In this document: in pieces, positions 45,312 through 53,626 of the stretch | Numbering within the stretch: the stretch's first letter is position 1 | Layout: each line of letters starts with the position of its first letter | Assembly (NCBI GenBank): GCA_947259395.1 | Contig: CAMYMN010000012.1 | Span: 1 to 64,000, forward strand | DNA length: 64,000 nt | Source: an uncultured Gammaproteobacteria bacterium | GTDB lineage: Bacteria; Pseudomonadota; Gammaproteobacteria; Arenicellales; JAANXG01 | Direction of reading: 5' to 3' | Program-made: the position numbers and the translations under genes | Notes under the pieces: model-generated | Database searches by the model: none | What the model saw: the letters and a program-made list of their open reading frames with translations, nothing else | What the model was told of the DNA's origin: nothing

Positions 45312-45684
45312 AATGTAAAAACTTTGATTTGGTCTGTCAGTCTTGCAATGATGTCATCATCTTGCCTGACAGACACTATAATACGCGCTTTACACTCGAG
45401 TGCAGGCGTTCATAGAGACATCACTTACTTCCGGGTTCGACCCTAACCGGCCTTTCGCATATGTGGCGCTAAGCCGACATTCACCCCGCGTTACGGTTTA
45501 TCAAGCCCAGATAATGGGCTCCCTATTTGATAGAATAACAATCGTAGACGGATTATTACGACTATCGGATTAGATGAAGAAAATCTATAAGACCTACGCT
45601 AGTTTCAGTATTGATAAATAGGGCGATAACGTTCGATCCATCACCTGTTAGGGCAGTAAACAGCCAAACCAAACTAAGGAAGTA
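45312..45684. other. Intergenic stretch before the methyltransferase, with a nested hairpin
   Basis: 373 bp without a gene. A 9-bp stem (45332-45340 with 45366-45374) encloses a second small stem (ATGAT/ATCAT), forming a nested hairpin after the DUF1820 stop. It lacks a T-run, so it is a poor terminator. A TATAAT box is at 45377-45382. A GGTTCGACC segment near 45434 resembles a tRNA T-arm, but no tRNA can be built around it. Confidence 0.5.
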
Positions 45685-46464
45685 ATGAAAAAAAGACATC
45701 GAATACAATTTCCAAAAACCGAATTAACCAATATCAATCAAGACGAAGCCTATTTCTATCTTCAAGGATCAGGCGGTAAGAGGAAAATAAGGTTCCACGA
45801 CTACGATGAAATTTATCAGGTAGAAGGTCTGTATGAGCAAATCTTTTATGATCGCCTGAAATGCGCATCTCCGAGTAAAGTGGCCTCGATACTCGAATCA
45901 GCGATAAAACAGTATCAAGATAATTTTACTGAGCTTCGAATATTAGATTTAGGTGCAGGCAATGGCATGATGGGGGAGGAGCTAAAAAAACACGGGGTTT
46001 CGCGCTTAATAGGCGTAGACATAATTCCCGAAGCTTATGATGCCACACTCCGAGATAGGCCAGGGTTATATGATGCATATTACGTTGAAGACTTCACGAA
46101 GCTAGATGATGACAAAAAGGAGGAAATAATCTCCTGGCAATGTGATTGCCTGGTAACGGTCGCCGCACTTGGTTTCGGTGACATCCCGGCAAAGGCATTT
46201 ATAGAGGCGTTCAATATAATCAAAAGCGAGGCGTGGGTGGCGTTTAATATCAAGGACACCTTCTTTGATATTAGCGATGAATCAGGGTTCTCAAAAATGA
46301 TTCGGGAATTAATATTCTCGAAATACCTTGATGTTTATTATATTGAACGTTATCGACACCGGTTATCAATTGAGGGTAAGCCGCTTTACTATTTTGCCGT
46401 TACAGGCTGGAAAACTTCAGATGTGCCAGATGATTTCTTAGAGTCAAAAGGTATCATCGGCTAA
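45685..46464 (+). CDS. Class I SAM-dependent methyltransferase, AT-rich
   Basis: 259 residues. SAM motif I is ILDLGAGNG (86-94) and the following acidic position is in LIGVDIIPEAY. The rest is typical of small-molecule or protein methyltransferases without a known substrate. The gene is clearly more AT-rich than its neighbours and lies in a small accessory patch next to an IS110 element, so horizontal acquisition is likely. Its TAA stop is followed directly by CAATCC..., reminiscent of a gene-cassette end, but the evidence is weak. Confidence 0.85.
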   Translation: MKKRHRIQFPKTELTNINQDEAYFYLQGSGGKRKIRFHDYDEIYQVEGLYEQIFYDRLKCASPSKVASILESAIKQYQDNFTELRILDLGAGNGMMGEELKKHGVSRLIGVDIIPEAYDATLRDRPGLYDAYYVEDFTKLDDDKKEEIISWQCDCLVTVAALGFGDIPAKAFIEAFNIIKSEAWVAFNIKDTFFDISDESGFSKMIRELIFSKYLDVYYIERYRHRLSIEGKPLYYFAVTGWKTSDVPDDFLESKGIIG

Positions 46465-46685
46465 CAATCCCATTCAGCAGACTGCAAGAAGCGCCGCTCC
46501 ACATTCGTTCCGCTTTGCTTTTTACTAAACATGATGTGAAGCGTTCATCAAGGCGCTGCATGCATTGGTCAGACGGTATGGAGAGCCACGCTTTCCCGCG
46601 CATTCTTAAGACGCAGTAGATGTTACGGCTTCATCCAGACCTCGTCCACACCAGGGACGCTCCCATTAAAAAACTGAGGTTTATG
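46465..46685. other. Spacer between the methyltransferase and the IS110 transposase
   Basis: 221 bp. It contains an imperfect stem: CGCTCCACAT (near 46495) can pair with ATGTGAAGCG (near 46533), and flanking AGCGCC/GGCGCT extend it. It may be a degraded recombination site or the right end of the IS element. A 6-bp stem (46674-46679 with 46700-46705) overlaps the transposase stop. Confidence 0.3.
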
Positions 46686-47720
46686 TCATGCGCTGACTGC
46701 CTCAGTCGTCCAACGGAAATCGGTACCGTCGATCCACATACGATGCAGGATAACGGCCAGTTTGCGTGCCACGGCCACCACTGCACGGCGCCGACCTTTT
46801 TTCTTGATCAGACCCATGCCCCAAGCTTTAGGGGATGACCAAGCGGTGGTTCGGGTCGACATTGCATGGGCGGCGACATACAGTGTCGTGCGAACATCGG
46901 CATCGCCGACTTTGGCGATGCGACCCATATTGTCCATTTCACCGGATTGAAAGCGCCGTGGGGTGAGACCGAAGTGGGCCTCCACGGTTCTGGAGCGTTT
47001 AAATCGAGCGGGATCATCCACCGTCGCCTTGAACGTCAATGCGGTAATGATTCCAACGCCTGGTGCCGTCATGAGGCGGCGACACACCGCATCAGCCTGG
47101 GCCATCTTTCGCGCCCGACGTTCCATCTCCAGGAAGGTTCGGTATAGAACCAACCGCGCTTCGAGTAGCGGCAATAGCGCATGACACAGAGCTGGATCCT
47201 GTTCGATAGTCCCACGTACTAACTCATCAAACGGCCCGTGGCCGCGATTGCTGGGTAACTTGACCCCAAATACTTTGAGCAGACCTCGGATCTTATTCTC
47301 AAGATCCAAACACTTGTTCAGAATCGCTTTGCGACTCGATAATAACGCCCGGATGTGATGGCTCTCCAGGCTCTTAACGTGGACACGACTGTACCAGCCA
47401 GTGCGCAGAATCTGAGAGATACCCCGCGCATCTTTCTTGTCCGTCTTATTGCGCATCGCCGATAGCGCTGCTTTGACCTGACGTGCCTCCATACACACCA
47501 CCTCATATCCCGCCGCCTGTAAACCGTAGGTCAAATACTGAGTGAGCACCCCGGCTTCAAATCCCACTTGACTGATCTCACCCTCAAACCCATCCAAACA
47601 GGTGAGAATGTCCTCCACTTCTGAAACGACCTTAGCTTCGAATTTGACATCACCGGCATCGTTAACAATACAAACGTTTACCGTGCGTAAAGATACATCG
47701 AGTGCTGCATAGTAAGTCAT
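46686..47720 (-). CDS. IS110-family transposase
   Basis: 344 residues, full length. The N-terminal RuvC-like DEDD domain has Asp8 (AALDVS), Glu55 (GFEAG), Asp94 and Asp97 (KTDKKDA). The C-terminal Tnp_IS110 domain has APGVGIITALTF, HFGLTPRRFQSG and GDADVRTTLYVAAHAM; the Ser of the RFQSG segment is the expected catalytic serine. It appears intact, so the element may be active. It is encoded opposite to the methyltransferase and in the same direction as the radical SAM gene. Confidence 0.95.
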   Translation of the reverse strand: MTYYAALDVSLRTVNVCIVNDAGDVKFEAKVVSEVEDILTCLDGFEGEISQVGFEAGVLTQYLTYGLQAAGYEVVCMEARQVKAALSAMRNKTDKKDARGISQILRTGWYSRVHVKSLESHHIRALLSSRKAILNKCLDLENKIRGLLKVFGVKLPSNRGHGPFDELVRGTIEQDPALCHALLPLLEARLVLYRTFLEMERRARKMAQADAVCRRLMTAPGVGIITALTFKATVDDPARFKRSRTVEAHFGLTPRRFQSGEMDNMGRIAKVGDADVRTTLYVAAHAMSTRTTAWSSPKAWGMGLIKKKGRRRAVVAVARKLAVILHRMWIDGTDFRWTTEAVSA

Positions 47721-47975
47721 GGCTTTCTCCCATTGTTTTGCTCGCGTCTTACAATTCTATTTGGGAGACAGGCCTCTAAAGGCCCGCCCGATTACTAATG
47801 CTTTCTCGACTTCGATTGACTCCTGTTGGCCGCTCTGAGACGGCCAGTCTTCACCTACGAATGTCAGGTTATTACCTTTTTCAAACGCAAACTATTGCTC
47901 CGCTTGTACGATCTGGTCTGAACCAGAGAGACAATCTGTTAGTTCACGTACCGATTTCTACACCCAAAACGGGCC
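47721..47975 (-). ncRNA. Candidate bridge RNA in the IS110 left end
   Basis: 255 bp upstream of the transposase ATG, non-coding on both strands. It contains three perfect hairpins in a row: CTGGT/ACCAG (47913-47926), TGGCCG/CGGCCA (47827-47846) and GGCCT/AGGCC (47771-47784). IS110 elements are known to encode a structured bridge RNA in this position that guides target and donor choice. The precise RNA limits and loops are not determined. Confidence 0.55.
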
Positions 47976-48944
47976 TCACCCGCGCCGATCAAACCGCCAT
48001 AACCCAGCATCGATCGCTAGCTTGCACGCGTTCGTCAATTCCTTGGACGTAGGACGGCGGTTGATGGCGTCGTATTTCGGGTTTTGTCCAACTTCGTACG
48101 CAGGGCGGTACTGATCCATGATGTTGACATAGGTGTCCTTAGATAACTCGGTGGCCAACCATTGAAAAATTGCTTTGGCTTCGTCGAGTTGATCGGGCAT
48201 CACCAGATAGCGGACCAGCAATCCACGCCGTGCCAGGCCATCGCGCCCGAATCGCAACGGGCCGACCTGCCGATGCATCTCACAGATTGCCGCGCGGGCA
48301 CGTTCTGGATAATCCTTGGCCTTGGCGTACGCGCGCGCGCTCTCCCGGCGCCAGAATTTGAAATCCGGCATGTAGATATCCACCAGGCCGTCCAATAAAT
48401 GCAGTGACGCGATGGCGTCATAGGCACTGGTGTTATAGACGATGGGCAGGCGTAGTCCTCTCGGCACTGCCTCGGCAATGGCTTCCGCCACCTGCGGGGC
48501 AACATGCTCTGGGGTCACGAAATTGATGTTGTGACATCCGCGATTTTGCAACTCGAGCATGTAGTCGGCAAGCTGATCGGCGCGGCATACTTGACCTCGA
48601 TTGCGTTGAGAAATATCCCAGTTCTGGCAGAACACGCAGCGCAGATTGCACAAGCCGAAAAAGATCGTGCCCGAACCGTTCCACCCACGCAGACAGTCTT
48701 CCTCACCGAAATGCGGGAATACACTGGAAACGACGGCATGACGGCCGGTATGACAGACACGCATCTCATTCCGCAAGCGGTTTACGTGGCAGTTTCGGGG
48801 ACAAGCACAGCAATCTTCCAACTCGGCCAACGCTGACTCTACCCGCGATCGTAGTTCTTCTCTATCCATGTGCGAGTAGGCTGGTTTGAATTTTTCAATT
48901 ACAAACCGCGGATCCGGAGTGGGCGGCGCTCGCAGTGCAAACAT
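47976..48944 (-). CDS. PflX-type (COG1313) radical SAM protein
   Basis: 322 residues. An N-terminal Cys cluster (CCACPRNCHVNR, and a later Cys in RVCHTGRH) is followed by GSGTIFFGLCNLRCVFCQNWDIS, whose CxxxCxxC binds the 4Fe-4S cluster. NIMDQYRPAYEV and PKYDAINRRPT follow. The start at 48944 is kept because FKPAYSHMDREEL before the Cys cluster fits the family. The function of PflX is not established; it is related to pyruvate-formate-lyase activating enzymes. Its 3' end borders the IS110 element but seems complete. Confidence 0.88.
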   Translation of the reverse strand: MFALRAPPTPDPRFVIEKFKPAYSHMDREELRSRVESALAELEDCCACPRNCHVNRLRNEMRVCHTGRHAVVSSVFPHFGEEDCLRGWNGSGTIFFGLCNLRCVFCQNWDISQRNRGQVCRADQLADYMLELQNRGCHNINFVTPEHVAPQVAEAIAEAVPRGLRLPIVYNTSAYDAIASLHLLDGLVDIYMPDFKFWRRESARAYAKAKDYPERARAAICEMHRQVGPLRFGRDGLARRGLLVRYLVMPDQLDEAKAIFQWLATELSKDTYVNIMDQYRPAYEVGQNPKYDAINRRPTSKELTNACKLAIDAGLWRFDRRG

Positions 48945-49079
48945 AGCAACTATCTATTCAGCACGGTCTACAAGTATTAATGCACCGCGTCTAAAGTGCA
49001 ATCGAAATCGAAACACACGTAGCCAATTTTACGTCGTTCACGTTAGGCTCCATCTATATTGTCGTCGAGCGTATGGTGT

Positions 49080-49646
49080 TCAGGGACGATGGCGGCTTTC
49101 GCCTAGTGTGATCCCGCTGGCAATGAGATGAGCCACGCGAATCGGCTCGGGCAACAAGCCATGAACGGAGAAACGCGCTAGTATGTTTTCGACATCGCGC
49201 AGCCCGATACCAATCCGTTGCACATACACACTCGCTACCGATTCCATCGGTCCCAACCGCTCGATAAGCTGCCATTTTCGTCTTCCCCCAGGCACCTTGT
49301 CCAGCAACGCCCGTCTTATAGCGGTGTAGTTCGGCCGTTTGCGCGCCACCGCGATGACCGGCACTGCCAATTCAGAGTGAACACGGTTCAGATCAACCAC
49401 GTTGAATCCGGCTACTGCCACACCCTGCAACAACACTGCATGTAAGTGGCGAACGAAGCGTGACCGTTGAATTAAACCAACAATCGTGTCTGTGGCGTTG
49501 CGTCCGTCGCGCCTTACCTTACCCGAAAGCACCCCCTCTAAACGCAGATTGGCAAACACGGCGCCCACCAACAGCACATCGCCGCGATGTTGACGATCAA
49601 ATGCGCCATCGTCAAAGCCGATGACGTGAGACCAACGTTTTCCCAT
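49080..49646 (-). CDS. DUF99 family protein (endonuclease V-like fold)
   Basis: The ATG at 49646 (MGKRWSHVIGFDDGAFDRQHRGDVLLVG) is chosen over 49727, which would overlap the YbhB gene. 188 residues. DUF99 features: GFDDGAF, LEGVLSGKVRRDGRNATDTIV, PVIAVARKRPN. The family is structurally related to endonuclease V but its activity is unproven. It is 16 bp downstream of the YbhB gene, so it may be co-transcribed with it. Confidence 0.82.
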   Translation of the reverse strand: MGKRWSHVIGFDDGAFDRQHRGDVLLVGAVFANLRLEGVLSGKVRRDGRNATDTIVGLIQRSRFVRHLHAVLLQGVAVAGFNVVDLNRVHSELAVPVIAVARKRPNYTAIRRALLDKVPGGRRKWQLIERLGPMESVASVYVQRIGIGLRDVENILARFSVHGLLPEPIRVAHLIASGITLGESRHRP

Positions 49647-49662
49647 CGATAACGCCGCCGGG

Positions 49663-50133
49663 CTACCGCTGATAAGTTCCGATGAGCTCGGCTTGGTCGA
49701 CGATGTGGTCAGCCATCGCCTGTTCAAGCTCCCGCTTGGTGGGGTTGTTCAGATCCGCCAGTCGCACGTCGAGTGCGTATAATTTATGAAAGTAGCGATG
49801 GCTACCGACCGGTGGGCAGGGACCGCCATAGCCGGTTCGTTGCCAGTCGTTGAGGCCTTCACCGGTGCCCGCGGGTAGACCGGCGCTGCCTACACCCTCT
49901 GGCAAATCCGTATCGTCCGGCGGCAGGTTGTAGAGCACCCAATGCACCCAAGTCATTTTCGGTGCCGCGGGATCCGGGGCATCGGGGTCATCCACAATCA
50001 ACACCAGGCTCTTAGCCGTCTCCGGAACACCGCTCCAACTCAGCGGTGGCGAGACATCGTCTCCATCACAGGTATGTCGAGCCGGGATCTCCCCATTGGG
50101 TGCGAAGGCGCCCGAGGTAATAATTAGTGTCAT
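49663..50133 (-). CDS. YbhB/YbcL-family (PEBP, Raf-kinase-inhibitor-like) protein
   Basis: The ATG at 50133 (MTLIITSGAFAPNGEIPARHTCDGDD) is the natural start; a frame opens at 50181. 156 residues. PEBP motifs: SPPLSWSGVPETAKSLVLIVDDPDAP, MTWVHWVLYNLP, GYGGPCPPVGSHRYFHKLYALD. The exact cellular role of the bacterial members is unclear. It is first in a two-gene unit with DUF99. The 290 bp upstream to the malonyl-CoA decarboxylase gene hold nothing I recognise; a matB gene might have been expected there. Confidence 0.9.
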   Translation of the reverse strand: MTLIITSGAFAPNGEIPARHTCDGDDVSPPLSWSGVPETAKSLVLIVDDPDAPDPAAPKMTWVHWVLYNLPPDDTDLPEGVGSAGLPAGTGEGLNDWQRTGYGGPCPPVGSHRYFHKLYALDVRLADLNNPTKRELEQAMADHIVDQAELIGTYQR

Positions 50134-50423
50134 GGCATATATCTCCACTGGGCCGCTAGGGTCCAGATTACCGATTTCCACCGCAAGTTCAATCGATGCA
50201 CCGCGGTACCAAGGCCCATCCCCAGGTTAAGTTACAGCCCACAATTTAATGTGTATTTTGCCACGGCAGCAGCGGGCCGGTCATGACCCTGATTGGTAAG
50301 GTCGTCGCCGTCAATTCAGCAATACTTGCGGATTTCGACGGGTCCAATCTAGGCGTCCCGCTAGGTTTTGGTCACGACATGATCGGCCAAGTCAATCAGT
50401 GAATGATAAGCCAGACGTGAGTT

Positions 50424-51824
50424 TTACGCAGCTGCGTCCAACACAGACTTAATCCGCTGGTAATCCCTGGCTATCAACTTTGACATCGCAATGGTACCCG
50501 CATTCACGAAACCTTCGTGATTGACGACCACCTGATCCGGATCGTATCGATAATTCACCATACAACCAAAGGACTGCCGAAGACCTCGTTCTGACACATC
50601 GGCAAACGTATTGATTCTTTCTATGGCAGCGCCGTTTGCAAGATGAAATTCCGCCACCGAATCATGCAGGCTTCCGTCGTCACGACGCGCCCTGGTCAAA
50701 TAAGCCAAGACAGTCAATCGAAGCGCCTGCCGCAGTTCTTCGTGATTTCGATTGCGCTCATCGTTCGAGGCCGCCAATAACGCCTCGATTACATCATCCA
50801 AACCAGTGAGATTGCGCAACTCATCGGTGAAACCCCCAAGGACATTGCGTACCAAATCGGTATCAAAACCAGTTCGCAAGCGTTCGGTCGTTATGTATTG
50901 CAAAGCACTGGAGAACCTGGGAATCGGAGAAAGCGTGGTGAATGTATCAAGGGATGGAAATTCTTGCTGCAATTCGGCTAACACTTGCTTAATCAAGAAA
51001 TTGCCAAACGATATACCACGTAATCCACGTTGAGTATTATTTATCGAATAAAAAATCGCAGTGTCTGCTTGTTGAGGCTCTGCAATAGGTAAATTCTGGT
51101 CAATTAATGGTGGGATAGTTGTTGCGATCCCCTTCGTTAGCGCCACCTGCACGAAAATGAGTGGCTCATCCGGCAACGCTGGATGGAAAAAGGCAAAACA
51201 ACGTCGATCCTCCGCTAACCGTCGTCGCAGATCGTCCCAACCCTTGATTTCATGCACTGATTCATACGCTATTAATTTCTCCAATATATGCGCGGGACTG
51301 GTCCATTCGATGCGTTCGAGCCTGAGAAACCCACGATTGAACCACGAGCCGAACAGATGCTTCAGATCCGCATCTACAAGTCTTAGGTGGGGCCGCGTTC
51401 GTACCAGCCGAAGTAAATCAGAACGCATATTGACTAACGCTCTTGTTCCATACGGCGCCATATTCAATTGCCGAAACAGCTCTTGTCTGGGAGGCTCCAC
51501 CGCTTCAATTAACTTGAGCAAATCATCATCATCCTCGGTTTCAAAATATCTCTCTGCAGTACCGCTAATTTCACTTAGTTTCGGTCCGAAGCCTGAATAC
51601 AGTAGCTCGAAAAACTGTATACGCTCTGCATCGTCCGCGTCTGAATACCGTTGTAAAATATCCCTCGCTATGGCGATTGATGATGCCTCGCCATGGCCAT
51701 CGAGCAGTTTCTGACACCATCCCTCCATTGAATCGCCATCGCTTTTCCCTGCTTGCATGTGCAGCAGTTCACGACCGCGGTCGGCGACGGTCTCCATCAG
51801 ACGGTCCAGCCACTGCGTTCTCAT
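50424..51824 (-). CDS. Malonyl-CoA decarboxylase
   Basis: The ATG at 51824 overlaps the stop of the upstream TRAP permease (TAATG-type coupling), giving 466 residues; a longer frame opens at 51935. MCD features: the N-terminal helical domain (about 10-170), WTSPAHILEKLIAYESVHEIKGWDDL, RRCFAFFHPALPDEPLIFVQVAL, and the C-terminal part with YRYDPDQVVVNHEGFV. It converts malonyl-CoA to acetyl-CoA and CO2. Its coupling to a TRAP transporter is like the matPQMA arrangement for malonate. matB (malonyl-CoA synthetase) is not found in the window. Confidence 0.92.
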   Translation of the reverse strand: MRTQWLDRLMETVADRGRELLHMQAGKSDGDSMEGWCQKLLDGHGEASSIAIARDILQRYSDADDAERIQFFELLYSGFGPKLSEISGTAERYFETEDDDDLLKLIEAVEPPRQELFRQLNMAPYGTRALVNMRSDLLRLVRTRPHLRLVDADLKHLFGSWFNRGFLRLERIEWTSPAHILEKLIAYESVHEIKGWDDLRRRLAEDRRCFAFFHPALPDEPLIFVQVALTKGIATTIPPLIDQNLPIAEPQQADTAIFYSINNTQRGLRGISFGNFLIKQVLAELQQEFPSLDTFTTLSPIPRFSSALQYITTERLRTGFDTDLVRNVLGGFTDELRNLTGLDDVIEALLAASNDERNRNHEELRQALRLTVLAYLTRARRDDGSLHDSVAEFHLANGAAIERINTFADVSERGLRQSFGCMVNYRYDPDQVVVNHEGFVNAGTIAMSKLIARDYQRIKSVLDAAA

Positions 51825-53034
51825 TATTGTATTGTCCCCATCAGGTAGTCCGGTAACCACGTGGCGAGTTGAGGAAACACGCACAAAAGTACAATACCGA
51901 TGACCATGCACAGCATAAATGGCAGCGCCCCCCATAAAACAACCGGTAACTTTACATCAGGAACAATACCATTGATGACGTACAAGTTTAGGCCTACAGG
52001 CGGAGTAATCAGGCCGATCTCCATATTGACCGTGAGTATGACGCCGAACCATATCGGGTCAAATCCGGCCTGCGTAATGATCGGCAGGAGCGTCGGCGTG
52101 GTCATCAAGATCACCGCCACCGGTGGCAAGAAGAACCCGGCGACAAGCAGAAAGATATTGATGAACAACAACAGCATCCACCGGTTCACGTCAAGAGTAG
52201 CAATCCACTCGGCGATCCCTTGGGTGATGTACAGGGTCGACATCATATAACTGAATAATGCATAATTGCAAAAAAAGCGCCGACACCCGCCGCCTCGGAT
52301 GGCGTCGCAACACCACCGTACAAGGCCCACAACACGAGCACGATGATAATCAGAAACGGGATGACCTTCGGCAGGATGACCAGTTTCTCCTTCAGTGAGA
52401 AACTCTTGTTCTCCTCGGTAAATCGATAGCCCTTGGCATAGGCGTATAACCACGCCCAGGCCATAAATAACAACGTCAGCATCATGCCAGGCAGCAAACC
52501 GGCGATGAACAAGCGGCCGATCGACGTCTCGGTCGAGATGCCATAGACAATCATGGTGATACTGGGGGGGATCAGAATCCCGAGCGTGCCGCCGGCGGCA
52601 ATGGCCCCGGTCGCAAGCCCTGCGGGGTACCCGCGCTTGCGCAGCTCGGGAATCCCCATTTTTCCGATGGCGGCACAGGTCGCCGGTGACGAGCCGGTCA
52701 ATGCCGCGAACACACCACACGCGCCGATATTGGATATCAGCAATCCTCCCGGGACCCGATACAGCCAACGGTCCAGTGCCTCATAGAGGTCTGCACCGGC
52801 CCGGGATGCGGCCACCGCGGCACCCATCAGCAAAAACATGGGAATCGACAACAGCGCGAATTCATCCAGACCGCCAAATAGGGTCTCGGCTATCACGTTG
52901 AAACTGCTGGGGCCGTCGACAATCAGCAGAAAAACGATCGCCACCGATCCCAGCGCGAAGGCCACGGGCATGCCGGTGATCAAGAATAGTATTAACGTCC
53001 CCGCCGCCAGTACGCCCCAACCCAGTTCGGACAT
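51824..53034 (-). pseudogene. TRAP transporter large permease (DctM/MatM-like), disrupted
   Basis: Residues 1-253 are a normal DctM N-terminus (MSELGWGVLAAGTLILFL to GVATPSEAAGVGAFFA), after which the frame ends IMHYSVI and stops near 52243. The C-terminal 140 residues (MMSTLYITQGIAEWIATLD to LPDYLMGTIQ) lie in another frame. Compared with the family, about 30-40 residues in between are missing. So a frameshifting deletion near 52240-52290 breaks the permease, unless it is an assembly error. It starts by ATGA overlap with the small permease and ends by overlap with the decarboxylase gene. Confidence 0.85.
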
Positions 53035-53561
53035 CAGCGCTCCTCCTCGATCCCAAATGGCGTATGGCGCCCGGACAACAAGTTAATGATATCCACCAGG
53101 TATTGCAGCGACAGGATGCCGAAACCAACGGGCATCGCCAGGTAGGGTATCCATAACCGCACTTCCCAAACGGTGTCCGACAACCAGTCACTGTCCCAGG
53201 ACTCGAGCCACAGTTCATATCCCAACCAAGCGATCAGCCCGCAAAAAACAAAGGCGACAGAATACGCCAGCAGTGCCAGATAAAATCGGGGCCGGGAAGC
53301 AAGATACATCGGCAATAGCTCGACATTGACGTGACCCCGAGTCAACAGCACGTAGGGGCTGCCGACGAACGTGGCCGCAATCAACAGGTAGGTCACGAAC
53401 TCGGTTTGCCAGTAAGAGGATTCCTGCAACACGTAGCGCACCCAGACCATGTGGCACACGACGGCTACGGAAACCAGGATCATAAACGCTGCAATGACCC
53501 CGCAAACCTTGGACAGAAACTCCACACCCTTTGCAAATCGTTTCATCGTCCTAATCTGCAC
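53034..53561 (-). CDS. TRAP transporter small permease (DctQ/MatQ-like)
   Basis: 175 residues, four membrane helices (about 20-40, 58-78, 95-115, 135-160). It has DctQ motifs such as HMVWVRYVLQESSYWQTEFVTYLLIAATFVGSPYVLLTRGHVNVELLP. The ATG may be 53561 or MKRFAKG at 53546. It is coupled to the large permease by ATGA overlap. It lies downstream of the binding-protein gene, from which it is separated by a strong hairpin. Confidence 0.9.
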   Translation of the reverse strand: MQIRTMKRFAKGVEFLSKVCGVIAAFMILVSVAVVCHMVWVRYVLQESSYWQTEFVTYLLIAATFVGSPYVLLTRGHVNVELLPMYLASRPRFYLALLAYSVAFVFCGLIAWLGYELWLESWDSDWLSDTVWEVRLWIPYLAMPVGFGILSLQYLVDIINLLSGRHTPFGIEEER

Positions 53562-53573
53562 GCATGCCAGAAG

Positions 53574-53603
53574 CGGACTGCCGATACAACGATCGGCAGT
53601 CCG
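53574..53603 (-). terminator. Intercistronic hairpin between TRAP binding protein and permeases
   Basis: Perfect 12-bp stem (53574-53585 CGGACTGCCGAT with 53592-53603) with a 6-nt loop, without a long U-run. It lies 24 bp after the binding-protein stop. It probably stabilises or partly terminates the transcript so that binding protein exceeds permease. Confidence 0.65.
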
Positions 53604-53626
53604 TTCACATCCCGTTAACGCACGTT

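Larger units (their letters stand above)
46580..47975 (-). mobile_element. IS110-family insertion sequence (ends approximate)
   Basis: Defined by a full-length DEDD transposase (46686-47720) and about 255 bp of non-coding DNA upstream of it. IS110 elements lack clear terminal inverted repeats, so I cannot fix the ends; the limits are set by neighbouring genes. The right part lies in the spacer after the methyltransferase and the left end lies before the radical SAM gene that ends at 47976. Confidence 0.7.

Noticed and set aside
45420-45460. Possible tRNA because of a GGTTCGACC T-arm-like segment
   Set aside because: The 5-bp T-stem does not form around a 7-nt loop, and no acceptor, D-arm or anticodon arm fits around it.
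45650-46560. Intact integron gene cassette with two attC sites
   Set aside because: The left and right core sites each deviate from the consensus and no integrase or second cassette is present; kept only as a low-interest idea.
51824-52768. 314-residue minus-strand frame as a complete gene
   Set aside because: Only its last 140 residues resemble TRAP permease; the first part is an out-of-frame reading of the upstream part of the same gene.
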